Notes under the pieces: generated by a model
Database searches by the model: none
Seen by the model: only the letters and a program-made list of their open reading frames with translations
Told to the model about the DNA's origin: nothing
In this document: positions 1 to 10,778 of the stretch, one piece after another
Layout: the number at the start of each line of letters is the position of its first letter
Position numbering within the stretch: the stretch's first letter is position 1
From: Tubulanus polymorphus
Taxonomy: Eukaryota; Nemertea; Palaeonemertea; Tubulaniformes; Tubulanidae
NCBI RefSeq assembly: GCF_964204645.1
Contig: NC_134026.1
Location: 9,497,450-9,561,449, forward strand
Direction: 5' to 3'
DNA length: 64,000 bases
Position numbers and translations under genes: made by a program

Positions 1-26
1 ATTTTTCAAAGCCTCTACGGGGGCTG
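1..26 (+). ncRNA. U4: U4 snRNA, 3' end only (gene cut by window start)
   Basis: This holds the Sm-site region and terminal stem-loop of a U4 snRNA, matching the last 26 nt of the full copies except for one C/T change in the terminal stem. The rest lies to the left of the window. The sequence after it repeats the spacer that follows the other copies. Confidence 0.88.
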
Positions 27-488
27 TCTTAATTTCAAAAAAGACCCCGATGAATGACAATCACGTATTTGAAACTGATGCAAGTCTCACTTTGCATTAC
101 GACTTCTAGATTCTGGATTCTATTCTTCGATCATTGGAAAAATTGTTATAAATTTACGATACAAATAAGGAAACCCAAGCCGAAGATTATTTGAAGATAT
201 ACGTATTCACCTGCCTAAAGCGGAAGGCAACAACATCCTGGCAAGCGACCCTTGGAGATAAGTTCTATCAAAACATCTCCCCGGGCAAAACATTGCCCGA
301 TATTCAGGAATAATTTCCGACGGCGGTCTGTGGTAAGGGGCCAACTACTCCGATGACAGTAACGATAAACGATGTTAGGAAATTGTTCCATATTATTGCA
401 GTGACAAAAGAAGAGAATTCACCGCGGAAATAAAGATCTGACTAAAAATCGTGAATTATCCCTTATTATCAATTTATGATATACTGTA

Positions 489-549
<61 letters not shown>

Positions 550-558
550 GTGTGTGTG
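489..558. repeat. (TGCG)n microsatellite in U4 spacer
   Basis: About 15 uninterrupted TGCG units, then a short TG run. The same place in the second unit (about 2331-2360) has only a few units and in the third (about 3831-3847) fewer still, so this tract varies in length between otherwise similar copies. Confidence 0.95.
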
Positions 559-1665
559 GAATGAAATGATAAAGAAGGATTCAAACTTTCCCTCTCGGTC
601 GTAAGGTGTCTTTACACATAATACGCGGAGCTATTGAGGCCTGTTTTCTTTTTGAAATGTATCTTCTCGCCATAATCATATCATGTAACAATTATTCAGT
701 CCCCCACCTGACTCCAGTGGTTGTAATGTAGAAGTGAAGGCCGAGCTCCATTAGAAGTCAGATATTTAAAAAAAATAGAATGGCCCAGGCCGAAGACGGA
801 GGAGGGAAGCCGCGTACGAAGGATCTGTTATCCAGTGCCCGAAGTACCCAGGACCCAGTTCCATAGTTCTGAGTTCAGATTCGACTGGTCGCGGAAATTC
901 GGAATTGCCATTTTTTGAAATCACGGTTCGAAATCAAATGTGGAGTACATACTCTCAATATTGGGAGGATGGGAAGATAGTGACGAAGCGTATCAAAACA
1001 TCATCTCCAACATATTTGCCGGGGCCTACTACGTACTCTTAAAGTGTTCCATATACAACAGCTAGCTACCAAAATATCCAGCGAGGAAACATATCTAATA
1101 ACGAATCATGAATTATTTCCCGATTATTGAAAAATATCACGGTTCATCGGCATGGCTAACAAGAAATTTTAGAAAATGGTTTCACACTCTGACTTTTTTG
1201 CTATCCGTGGACACTTCAGCTGTTTATCCCTTTTCAGCGTTCTGTTGCTTGTATTGATGATGTTAATTTGAATTTTCATTGTGGTTGGTTAATAATCTTT
1301 GAAAATCTGGCTAGAGAACTTGGTTAGTTAAACAGTAAAATATTCTCTTATCCTTAAGAGAGAAAGTGTAATGATCAATATTCCAAATCCGAGCGACGTA
1401 AGGTAAGAAAAATGAAAAACTACGTTTTTGAAAAAACTGAATCAGGTTTTGGGTGATAAAAAGATCGAATCGACAAGGTCGCCACCTGCTTGAATCGTTT
1501 GTCTGCGTAAAAACGTCCAGTCGCTAAAACTGATCATCATTAACTGAAATATTCCGCTTATAAATAGCTTGTTCTCATATTTGCATCGAATTAAACAATG
1601 AAAAAACTTGCATTTTGATTGTATTCTAATGACTGAATCATTGTGTTTATACGACGATTTTCTAA

Positions 1666-1736
1666 TCAGGTTTTAACCACCGTCGTGATTCAGAGTGGTA
1701 TAGTGACATATAAAGCGGCTCCTCGTCATAATAGTC
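1666..1736 (+). promoter_or_regulatory. U4 proximal promoter (PSE-like block and TATA-like element)
   Basis: The sequence just upstream of U4 is strongly conserved between copies. A block at about -66 to -42 (TTTTAACCACCGTCGTGATT and following) sits where a proximal sequence element recognised by SNAPc is expected. An AT-rich CATATAAAG lies at about -29 to -21. Animal U4 genes are normally made by RNA polymerase II from a PSE. Calling these blocks PSE and TATA-like is inferred from position and conservation only. Confidence 0.6.
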
Positions 1737-1875
1737 AGCTTTGCGCAGTGGCGGTACCATAGTCAATGAGGTTAATCCGAGGCGTGGTTATTGCTAGTTG
1801 AAAACTATACCCAATACCCCGCACTGGCGACCGCAAGGTCGACTGTGCAATTTTTCAAAGCCTCCACGGGGGCTG
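1737..1875 (+). ncRNA. U4: U4 spliceosomal snRNA (complete copy)
   Basis: A 139-nt gene recognisable along its whole length as U4, the snRNA that base-pairs with U6 in the U4/U6.U5 tri-snRNP. It starts AGCTTTGCGCAGTGGC, the region of U4/U6 stem II. It carries the kink-turn stem-loop CAATGAGGTTAATCCGAGG, which binds the 15.5K protein, then the central ATTGCTAGTTGAAAAC segment and the ACCCAATACCCCGC block. An Sm-like site (AATTTTTC) and a 3' terminal stem-loop follow. Length is close to the usual 140-145 nt. The Sm site ends in C where G is usual. This copy differs from the one at 3289 at a single base in the terminal stem, so both look functional. Confidence 0.95.
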
Positions 1876-1879
1876 TCTT

Positions 1880-1893
1880 AATTTCAAAAAAGA
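1880..1893 (+). terminator. snRNA 3' box-like element
   Basis: Starting a few bases after the U4 3' end is ATTTCAAAAAAGA, resembling the 3' box that directs 3'-end formation of polymerase II snRNAs through Integrator. The same element follows the partial first copy and, slightly changed, the copy ending at 3427. Assigned by position and similarity. Confidence 0.55.
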
Positions 1894-3217
1894 CCCCGAT
1901 GAATGACAATCACGTATTTGAAACTGATGCAAGTCTCACTTTGCATTACGACTTCTAGATTCTGGATTCTATTCTTCGATCATTGGAAAAATTGTTATAA
2001 ATTTACGATACAAATAAGGAAACCCAAGCCGAAGATTATTTGAAGATATACGTATTCACCTGCCTAAAACGGAAGGCAACAACATCCTGGCAAGCGACCC
2101 TTGGAGATAAGTTCTATCAAAACGTCTCCAGGCAAAATATTGTCCGATATTCAGGAATAATTTCCGATGGCAGTCTGTCGTAAGGGCCTACTACTCCGAT
2201 GACAGTAACGATAAACGATGTTAGGAAATTGTTCCATATTACTGCAGTGACAAAAGAAGAGAATCCACCGCGGAAATAAAGATCTGGCTAAAAATCATGA
2301 ATTATCCCTTATTATGAATTTATAATATACTGCGTGCGTGCGTGCGTGCGCGTGTGTGTGAGTGTGCGGAATGAAATGAGAAAGAATGATTCAAACTTTC
2401 CCTCTCAGTCGTAAGGTGTATTTACACATAATCCACGGAGCTATTGAGGCCTTTTTCTTTTTGAAATGTATCTTCTCGCCATAATCATATCATGTAACAA
2501 TTATTCAGTCCCCCACCTGACTCCAGTGGATGTAATGTAGAAGTGATGGAGCTCCATTAGAAAATTAAGTCAGATATTTAAAAAAATAGAATGTTCCACG
2601 CCGAAAACGGAGGAGGGAAGCCGCGTACGAAGGATCTGTGATCCAGTGCCCGAAGGATCCAGGACCCAGTTCCATAGTTCTGAGTTCAGATTCGACTGGT
2701 ATCGGAAATTCGGAATTGCCCTTTTTTTCTTAAATCACGGTTCGAAATCAAATGTGTAGTACATACTCTCAATATTGGGAGGATGGGAAGATAGCGACGA
2801 AGCGTATCAAAACAACATCTCCAGCATATTCGCCGGCGTTGCAGAATTGCTGACTTGGTCTAAGAGGTCTACTACGTACTCTTAAAGTGTTCCATATACC
2901 ACAGCTAGCTACCAAAATGATCAATATTCAAAAACTAATATCCGAGTGACGTAAGGTAAGAAAAATGAAAAACTACGTTTTTGAAAAAACTGAATCAGGT
3001 TTTGGGTGATAAAAATATCGAATCTACAAGGTCGCCACCTGCTTGAATCGTTTGTCTACGTAAAAACGTCCTGTCGCTAAAACTGATCACCATTAACTGA
3101 TTATTCCACTTATAAATAGCTTGTTCTCATATTTGCATCGAATTAAACAATGAAAAAACTTGCATTTTGATTGTATTCTAATGACTGAATCATTATGTTT
3201 ATACGACGATTTTCTAA

Positions 3218-3288
3218 TCAGGTTTTAACGACCGTCGTGATTAAGAGTGGTATTGTGACATATATACCGGCTCCTCGTCATAATAGTC
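3218..3288 (+). promoter_or_regulatory. U4 proximal promoter, second complete copy
   Basis: Same architecture as upstream of the other complete copy: TTTTAACGACCGTCGTGATT at about -66 to -47 and CATATATA at about -30. Only a few substitutions separate the two promoters, mostly in and just after the AT-rich element. Confidence 0.58.
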
Positions 3289-3427
3289 AGCTTTGCGCAG
3301 TGGCGGTACCATAGTCAATGAGGTTAATCCGAGGCGTGGTTATTGCTAGTTGAAAACTATACCCAATACCCCGCACTGGCGACCGCAAGGTCGACTGTGC
3401 AATTTTTCAAAGCCTCCGCGGGGGCTG
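3289..3427 (+). ncRNA. U4: U4 spliceosomal snRNA (complete copy)
   Basis: A second 139-nt U4 gene with the same landmarks: 5' stem II region, 15.5K kink-turn loop, central domain, Sm-like AATTTTTC and terminal stem-loop. It differs from the copy at 1737 by one base (CCTCCGCGG against CCTCCACGG in the terminal stem). The downstream spacer is truncated after about 540 bp, but the promoter and 3' box region are present, so nothing visible argues against expression. Confidence 0.95.
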
Positions 3428-3973
3428 TCTTAAATTAAAAAAGACCCCGATGAATGACAATCACATATTTGAAACTTATGCAAGTCTCAATTTGCATTAA
3501 GACTTCTAGATTCTGGATGTATTCTTGGATGATTGGAAAAATTGTTATAAATTTACGATACAGTTATGGAAACCCAAGCCGCAGATTATTTGAAGATATA
3601 CGTATTCACCTGCCTAAAGCGGAAGGCAACAACATCCTGGCAAGCGACCCTTGGAGATAAGTTGTATCAAAACGTCTCCAGGCAAAACATTGTCCGATAT
3701 TCAGGAATAATTTCCGACGGCAGTTTGTGGTAAGGGCCTACTACTCCGATGACAGTAACGATAAACGATGTTAGGAAATTGTTCCTACTGCAGTGACAAA
3801 AGAAGAGAATCCACCGCGGAAATAAAGATCTGCGTGCGCGTGTGTGTGGAATGAAATGAGAAAGAATGATTCAAACTTTCCCTCTCGGGTCGTAAGGTGT
3901 CTTTACACATGATACACGGAGCTATTGAGGCCTATTTTCTTTTTGAAATGTATCTTCTCGCCATAATAATACT

Positions 3974-4120
3974 AAAAGGTGTTAGATCAGATACACAGGT
4001 ACCTGACACAAAAAGTTTTCGACCAGTATCGACCTAGGTACAAGAAAAAGGCTTTACCTAGGATACTGGGGTCAAAAACTTTTTGTGTCAGGTACCTGTG
4101 TATCTGATCTAACACCTTTT
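3974..4120. mobile_element. 147-bp hairpin (foldback MITE-like) at end of U4 array
   Basis: An inverted repeat with a perfect 46-bp outer stem: AAAAGGTGTTAGATCAGATA and following at 3974-4019 is the complement of 4075-4120. The stem continues with small bulges (GACCAGTATC / GATACTGGGGTC; CCTAGG) to a short loop near 4042-4055. It carries no coding sequence. Recognisable U4 spacer stops just before it and does not resume after it, so it marks the edge of the array. The family is not known to me and no clear target duplication is visible. Confidence 0.8.
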
Positions 4121-4489
4121 ATAAATATTTGCAAAACTATCTTTGAATGAAATCGTTTGGGCCAACTAAAAGATGCGCCGGGCCTTTGTGCACGTTCGGA
4201 ACAAATCCCTGCCGGAGCCCTCCCAATTTCACCGATCATCACATTGCGTATTGCTTCGGTATGTAAATACCCGAGCGTAGGATCCATATTGTTCATCTCG
4301 GAGAGAAGACGCCGCATTTATGATTTCAATCTGTCTAGTATGTGGAATAGCCCAATTAAGTGCCGAAAAATGAAAGTGCAAGCTTAAAGAAAAATCAATA
4401 GAGAACGCAATTATATTTTCCAGGGTCCAAGTTGGAAGAGTGTTTTTAATAGTGCGGGTTTTCAGGTTTTTTTCAAACTGGCCAGTGTC

Positions 4490-5131
4490 TGAGATTTAGC
4501 TAGCACCGGGTCATACTAATTAGCGTCAACAACTGCCAACAGGCGTCAACATGCCACCTGCGCACTAGCGGCAAAGCCGCCGCAACAACAATGCCGGCGT
4601 TAAATTCACCTTGCTAGTGAGCGCATGGAATTTTTAGACCTTGATGCTGACATCTAACATGTTTGATAATTTTGACGTGGTGTGACAAGTACGCCTGAGT
4701 GCGCGCCTAATTCTGCGTCATTGCTGCAGGAATTAGCGGGATTTAGTTTCAATGCGCATGCGTCGAGATCATATTATCGATTAATTGGCCACGACCTACT
4801 ATTAGTGCCCAGCAGTAGAAGCCCCGTTGTTGTTGCCAATGTGTGGGAAAATTTTTCGGTATCAATGTTGCTGATAAATTGCCCCGGTGTACTTGTTGCA
4901 ATGGCTTTCGGGTCATTTTTGAAGAGTTAGTTATTAGGGCAGCTCAAATGTATATTCCTGTTATTTTGCCGTACACTGTTTCTTATTGCTTTTCCTTTAA
5001 AACGACTTAAGATAGACTTTGGTCCCAAAATCAACTTGTTTAAGCTGAATTCTGATTCGTTGACACCGAATCCAGACCTGTTGATGCTTATTGACGTTTG
5101 TAATTAGTATGACCGGTCTAGCAAAATCTCA
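4490..5131. mobile_element. 642-bp non-autonomous element with about 53-bp imperfect terminal inverted repeats
   Basis: The left end TGAGATTTAGCTAGCACCGG matches the reverse complement of the right end (TGAGATTTTGCTAGACCGGT), and similarity continues for about 53 bp through CATACTAATTA. A possible 4-bp target duplication TGTC flanks it (4486-4489 and 5132-5135). The interior has no convincing coding sequence; the small ORF at 4682 begins at a non-ATG codon. Superfamily not assigned. Confidence 0.72.
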
Positions 5132-5587
5132 TGTCCCTCAAAATCTTGGCCATATATAATTTGGGTTGACCAGGTTTGACCTTTGGTGTGCGCGTTAAGC
5201 GTTTTTGAGTCTCGCACCTTAGTGCCCATATGGGGTTCGAATTAGGTAGGCCTAATAAGAATAGTTATTGTCATAATGATGTGTACTGGGATAATACTGT
5301 GTTGATCCACTGCCTTTAATAACTAAACTTCTAGGGGTTAATGCTTAAGGCTCTGTTAGAGCCTGGTGTCATGGCTGTTGCCAGGATTTTCTGCAGGGAG
5401 ATCAATATCAGCATTGACACCCTAAGAAAATTTTGAATTTTTATACCTATCAGTCTGTCTACAATGCATAGTGGAGTATGGATTGGTGATGGACTTGATT
5501 GGTGCAGCACATTACTTTGTATGGGTACCTGTCTTTGTGTGGTATAAGCTTATGATATCACATCTTCCCATGGGTTTTTGGGGTTAT

Positions 5588-5680
5588 CATATATATATAT
5601 GGGATACTATCCCTGGTACCAGGAATACTGGATGATCTAAGCTACAGTTCACCCCAATCTTCAAATATGAGCCCCTGTGA
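5588..5680. repeat. Short interspersed repeat, first copy
   Basis: The stretch CCCTGGTACCAGGAATACTGGATGATCTAAGCTACAGTTCACCCC and following text up to GAGCCCC is found again, reverse-complemented, at about 30766-30830. It starts with an AT dinucleotide run. Nature of the element unknown. Confidence 0.7.
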
Positions 5681-5761
5681 TCTCAAAAGATACGACTGAT
5701 GTTTTGTGTAACATTTTTCTTTTATATTTACTTGAACATAAGGTTTACCAAGACGTTTACT

Positions 5762-5803
5762 ATGCCAAAAAGAAAAAAGAGAGGTGGTTTCCAACCAAAA
5801 AAT
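5762..5803 (+). CDS. Candidate first coding exon, basic N-terminus
   Basis: ATG opens a 14-codon exon encoding MPKRKKRGGFQPKN, a strongly basic start like a nuclear localisation signal. It ends at a consensus donor (AAT|GTAAGT). The frame joins without a break to a candidate exon at 6543. No protein family is recognisable from so few residues, and no promoter or downstream exon was found, so the gene remains hypothetical. Confidence 0.35.
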
Positions 5804-6542
5804 GTAAGTCTTATGAGGAATTTTGCAAAAAACTGGGCAACTCACAGATATTTCATTAGGCCCTGTCATACATAATTCTTGAGAAATGAATGAATTGATT
5901 TTAGCACTTTAAACCAGGAAGGTTACTCCATAATCACCCGGCTAATTTACTTGGGTATTTTCTGTGGTAAAATCAGGGAAACCTCCAGGATGGAGGAAAG
6001 TGGCCACCCTGTATTACTAAGAGTAATAATGGCGACTTTTTCAACCGAAGAAAATTGGGTCGGGCCATTTATTTCGGGCCATTCGATTTGATACTAATGT
6101 TTTAAATCGTATCATGCATAGACTGTGGTCTGGACGCCTTTGAATATAGGCCTTTTAACATCAAGATAGATATCTGAAGATGTAAAGATGCTCAATTTCT
6201 GGTGGTATAAAGTGACATAACTGGAAAGTACCGCTCAAATCGCATCCATGCCTTAGTGTCTGTGGTGCACTGACTAGGCTAATTGGATTGTATCATAGAC
6301 CACTAAAATCTGTCTACACTGTGTTTGGTGGTTTTCATTGACAATTGATGAGAAAAATTTATATTCAATTTTAAACCTAATGAGATTGATTGCGGAATAC
6401 CAAGTAACTCCTTCCTACAAATCTGACAGGTCTGTTTGCCAGTAAAATGGTTTTTTGTCAATGAAGTGTTTGATACGTTCCCCCATTCTGAAGCATTGTT
6501 CTGACTCATTATACAGTGATCATGATCTTAATTTTTCTTCAG

Positions 6543-6582
6543 AAATCTTGGACACTCAAACGTTCTACCAAATATACACCTG
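6543..6582 (+). CDS. Candidate 40-nt micro-exon
   Basis: A 40-nt segment between TTTTTCTTCAG and GTAAGT encodes KSWTLKRSTKYTP plus one base if read in phase 0. It fits the end of the candidate exon at 5762. The acceptor side and the first bases resemble another candidate micro-exon at 54570, so both may come from a repeated or paralogous segment rather than from one gene. Confidence 0.3.
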
Positions 6583-6939
6583 GTAAGTCCATGAGTTTTG
6601 ATTTAATATGTGACTAATTAGAAGTATATTGCCTTTTAAACCGAACAACATTCTAGGAGATAGTGATTTCCTCTTTTTGCCATCACACTGAGTGACCAGG
6701 CGAATGTCGATGGTTGATAACCCCATTATCCTGACAGAATGGACATCCCCTAAAGTGCCCTAAGGAGTGCCCTAAATTCTTGAATCTGGGCAGTTGGATG
6801 CAAGCGCAAGACTGGGAGCGCCAAATGTTGATTAGCATGTACATGACTGGTCCCTTCATATGCTTGATAAGGAATAGGAGGATACAAAATACTTGTCCTG
6901 CCGAACTATTGAATGATTGACCGTTGCGTGAATTCTAAG

Positions 6940-7370
6940 CGCATTTCTATGATATATTCTGTCTGATGTGTTGTTTGAACTCTTGTGCAGCCCCAATAGC
7001 AGCCCCACCACGAAATTTACAAGCAACGCGTGAAAACAACGGGCTTGTTTTGATTGCCCTGAAAGACACAATCTATTTACCCCTGTAGACCCATTAAACC
7101 AAATGTTAAGAAAAATATGAAATTGTAAGTTAATTAGATGTTTAGTTGCATCTTCTGATTTTAATTCTTGATAAATGAATTTCAACTTCAATCTTTTAGA
7201 TTCTATATTGTGGGTTTAAAGCATATCTTGATGATAAATTCTGTCTGGTATGTTGTTTGAGCAGCCCCAAAAAGTAGAAAATTGCAAGCCACACATGAAA
7301 ACAATGGACTTACCTCTCTGATGAGAACAATTACATGGCCCCCAATAAACCCAAAAAAAATATTTCAGGC
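6940..7370. repeat. Diverged direct duplication of about 150 bp
   Basis: The segment at about 6945-7100 (TTCTGTCTGATGTGTTGTTTGA, CAGCCCC, GCGTGAAAACAACGGGC, ACCCATTAAACC) recurs at about 7228-7370 with substitutions and small deletions (TTCTGTCTGGTATGTTGTTTGA, CAGCCCC, CACATGAAAACAATGGAC, AATAAACCC). No coding sequence is apparent. Confidence 0.65.
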
Positions 7371-7808
7371 ATATGGCAACAATGACTCATAACATCAGTC
7401 GCAGTGGCTAAAGGAACATATTTTTTCTCATTAACCGACATTGTTCTGTGGCCGCCTCAATGTCCAACGGGCATAGGTAAAATCCCGAGATTCCACATGG
7501 TATCTACGGGCCCTAGAGATCACATACCCTATGAAATAAATCGAAAAGTTTTGACATCTGGCTTAAAACCCCACTTTTCTACGGGGGAACTGCGAAACTT
7601 TGGCGGGTCACGGATTGGCGCGGTCTGTGTGCTTGGGTACCAAATGAAAGATACCGGCTGTGGTTTCCTTGAAATCAAGTCAAGTCAAATCTACCAATCA
7701 AATAAATAAGAGGGGCCAATTTTATGATGAAAAGATGGCAATATTATATGAGAGGCAATATTATCAATACAATCATGATAAAAGCTGTCTTCGGACGGGT
7801 TCTTTTTG

Positions 7809-8084
7809 CTAGTATTTCTGATAATGTGACTTTTGTATTTGAGGTCGAGTGGCCTTCTCTAATTCCACATTGATTTTATAGATGATATTATATCTAGTTA
7901 AAAATGAATCTAGTCTCTTATGATCCATTTTTTCAAGGACTTTGACACAGGCAGCAACGATATCTGCAGGGATGAAAATCTTCCGACCATAGACGCATTT
8001 CCGACCTTTTCTAACATTTTCTTTATTCCTGAGAACAGTGTTAATCACCTCAATCGCTTTAATCACCTCAATCGCGGGCGTCAC
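7809..8084 (-). other. Unrecognised open frame, possible exon or gene relic
   Basis: An open minus-strand frame of about 91 codons with balanced, protein-like composition, for example RKGRKCVYGRKIFIPADIVA and MDHKRLDSFLTRYNIIYKIN. The N-terminal part holds a short repeat (IEVIKAIEVI). The apparent start is GTG, so a real start would lie elsewhere or in another exon. I do not recognise a domain. It may be a fragment of a transposon protein or chance. Confidence 0.25.
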
Positions 8085-8240
8085 ATCAGAGCGCTCCGTA
8101 GTTAGGAGTGCTCCTTAAGACGGTTTTCGGCAGTTGTTAGCACAACTGTGGAGTCGGAGAAACCAATATGGCGTCTCATTCAAAAAGCGGCTCTAATTCA
8201 GGCCCAAAGTATTAACATTTTGACCAAAATGAAGTAAGTT

Positions 8241-9511
8241 TTTAGCCCACTTGGGACTTTAGTCCCAGCGGGCTATTGCGTTCACTTTTCGTCCATCCGT
8301 CCGTCCGTCCGTCCGTCCGTAGATGGAATCCAGTCATATTGGGAAGTTTTGAAGACCCTTCTAGGTAATGTCTTGATATTTGGGTTACACATGTATCTAC
8401 CCTAGACACATCTTCAGCCCAAAAACTGGCCCTGTCAGATTCAAGATGGCTGACTGGCAGCCATTGTTGTTCGCCAAAATCAGCACTTTTTACATATTTT
8501 TAAAACTTTTTGAGGGAAATTTTGAAGACGCTTTGATCAATTACCTTGATCTTTCGGATATATGTGAATCCCCCCAGGGCCCATCAGCATAACAAAAATT
8601 GAGTCGATCGGACTCAAGATGGCCGTCCTATGACCTTTTTAGTGCCCAAAAATGTTAATTTTGGCCCGAATTCTGAGTCCTGTAGCTTCCTACTGGTTTA
8701 CCATTTCTCATTGCAACTTGTGATGGGTATTCTTTGGAAAGGGATGTTTATACCTGAAACAGGTATTTTTCATCAGCCAATTATGATGCAATTGGCGGCC
8801 ATCTTGGTGTCACCAGTACTCGTTCGTAATTGGGAAAAAGTTTTTCCACATTATATTGATACCTAAGCGTATTTTGTTACCACAATCAGTTAGAAAGTTG
8901 TAGCTCATAACGTGTTCTATGATTGTGGTGAGTTTCAAGGTCCTTGGATTTCGTATATGGCCACCAGGGGGCGTTGAATAAAGCAATATCTTAGCATTTC
9001 TATATTATATTCGTACCTATGCATATTTTGTAACCACAATCAATTGGAAAGTTGTAGCTCATGACATCATCTATGATTGTTGTGAGTTTTAAGGACATTA
9101 GTTATTCTATATGGTCACCAGGGGGCGTTGAATAGTAGAGTAACTTAATATTTCCTTATTATATTGGTACCTAGGCATATTTTGTTACCATGATCAATTG
9201 CAAAGTTGTAGTTCATGACATGTTCTATGATTGTGGTAAGTTTCAAGGTCATTGGGTTTTGAATATGGTCACCAGGGGGCGTTAAATAGTAGAATAACTT
9301 AGTATTTCCATATTAAATTGGAAACGAGGCATATTTTGTTATCACAATCAATTACAAAATCGTAGCTGCTGACATGTTCTATGATTGTGGTGAGTTTCAA
9401 GTTCATTGGTTTTTGTATATGGTCACCAGGGGGCGTTGAATATTGAAATTGTTAGATTGTTGAGCATTTGGAACCACTTCCCAAGTGGGCATGGTGTTCC
9501 TGGACCCCTAG
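8241..9511 (+). repeat. 1.27-kb interspersed repeat, copy 1, with 154-bp subrepeats
   Basis: A full-length copy of a family present three times in the window (also 37263-38525 and, inverted and shortened, 28979-29117). It begins TAGCCCACTTGGGACTTTAG and ends with TTCCCAAGTGGGC and GGACCCCTAG, so CCCACTTGGGA/TCCCAAGTGGG forms a short terminal inverted repeat. A GTCC microsatellite lies near the left end. The right half is a tandem array of four 154-bp subrepeats, each carrying CACCAGGGGGCGTTGAAT (at 8961, 9115, 9269 and 9423). No long ORF is present. Probably non-autonomous. Confidence 0.88.
8290..8320. repeat. (CCGT)n microsatellite
   Basis: Six or so GTCC/CCGT units lie within the left end of the interspersed repeat. 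The copy at 37263 has only two or three units at the same place. Confidence 0.9.
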
Positions 9512-10565
9512 TTTGATTAAAAGTTACTGATTTTTGTTCCCCCAAAAAATTCTTTTTTTTTGGAAATATTTTCAATACTTTTACAATATGGCCCGTTTTC
9601 ATCCCTGTATCTGCCTGTAATTATTTATACCATTTTCGCTTTTCCCTCTATACACTGGAATAACTTTTGCTATTTTCATACTTGATGGGAAATGTCCATA
9701 ACGAGAGAATTACAATGGTTAGCTGGCCAGCAATTTCTTCTCCGATAGTTCTGATCAAAATATTACATGCACTTAAAGAATAGTGACCACTACTTTTCTT
9801 ACAAGGAAGGTTATTGATAAACCTCAAATCCGTCTCTCTGGAAAAGAAACATCAATGATTCATTAGCTGGTCCGAAATATTTATCACAAGATTAAGCCGT
9901 CTTTTTTATCTGCAATTGTTTTACCAACAGAACTAAAAAAACCATTGAAAGAATTACTAATTATGTTTGCATAACCAACTGTTTTTCCTTTTCCTTGAAT
10001 AAGAAATGATTGGCGTATGGAGGTTTTATCATTATGTTTATTAATTATTACCTATAAGAAATTCCATAATTTTCTGGAGTTGTTTTTAAGTCTAAGCGTA
10101 AAATGACTCGAAAGTTAAGAGCAACCTTTTGAAAATCTCCGCGATAACTGCTGCGAATTGAACGCTGAAATTTCTCATGAATAACCAGTGGGTGGGCGAG
10201 CAGAGTTATCAAGGCGGATTTTTGAATGCCTTCATTTTCGTGGGATGGGGCGTGGGAAATTTTGTATTGCTCGGATCAATGAATGAGTCACTAAAGAGCC
10301 TGTTAGCCAATGCGTGGCAGTAGCTCACGATCAAAGTCGCCGTCAGCCAGTGGTCGGATTCTCAGGCTCAGCCATGTCAGTATCCCCTGAGTGGAAAACA
10401 TTCCATCGCAGGAAGATAACATGCTCAGGATGAACCTAAACATTCAGCAGTGCAGTTTGAGTAGTATGACTGCAGCCAGCTCTGCAAGCCCTTTTGAAAA
10501 CCTGCAAAAGTAGATCATTAATATAAAATGCTCTTTATTGACGGAAAACGTAAAAATCGATGACT
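9512..10565. other. No recognisable feature
   Basis: AT-rich non-coding sequence with no long ORF on either strand. I see no clear repeat, RNA gene or promoter in it. Confidence 0.6.
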
Positions 10566-10597
10566 TACGTTAAGTCCATAGTTCATCCGAATCGGAG

Positions 10598-10778
10598 TCA
10601 TCTGACACAGGCACTCCAGGCACTCTGATCAGCTGTAATATTAAAAAAAAACATTTCATTTCAACTGCAAATAGTAAACTTACGTTCAGGTTTCCCTTTG
10701 CTCATTCCTTTTAACCGTTTAGAGTTCGCTTTAAATGGTCGAAATCCCGACTCGCAGTCTGACAGAGTCTTGCCACTC
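10598..10778 (-). other. Candidate pair of minus-strand exons
   Basis: On the minus strand, CTTTGCCAG precedes a 95-nt segment (10778-10684) ending at a good donor (GAAC|GTAAGT). In one frame it reads SGKTLSDCESGFRPFKANSK and on. A second segment begins after TTACAG at 10632. The phase-matched continuation stops after about 11 codons. Another frame reads an acidic tail ending VSDDSDSDELWT and a stop. The best-looking frames do not join, so this is a weak candidate or a relic. Confidence 0.22.

Larger units (their letters stand above)
1..3968 (+). repeat. Tandem U4 snRNA gene repeat array (about 2.3 units)
   Basis: Long units repeat in the same orientation, each ending in a U4 snRNA gene. Measured between the 3' ends of U4 (26, 1875, 3427) the units are 1849 and 1552 bp. 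The second unit lacks about 300 bp present in the first (roughly 1073-1370) and has a much shorter TGCG microsatellite. The third unit is cut off near 3968, where a hairpin element begins. Spacers are similar along their whole length apart from these indels, so the units arose by duplication of the entire gene plus spacer. The window starts inside a U4 gene, so the array continues to the left. I see no second RNA gene in the spacer. Confidence 0.93.

Noticed and set aside
3454-3660. 68-codon ORF in the third U4 unit
   Set aside because: It begins at a non-ATG codon and is not kept open in the other two units, so it is not a gene.
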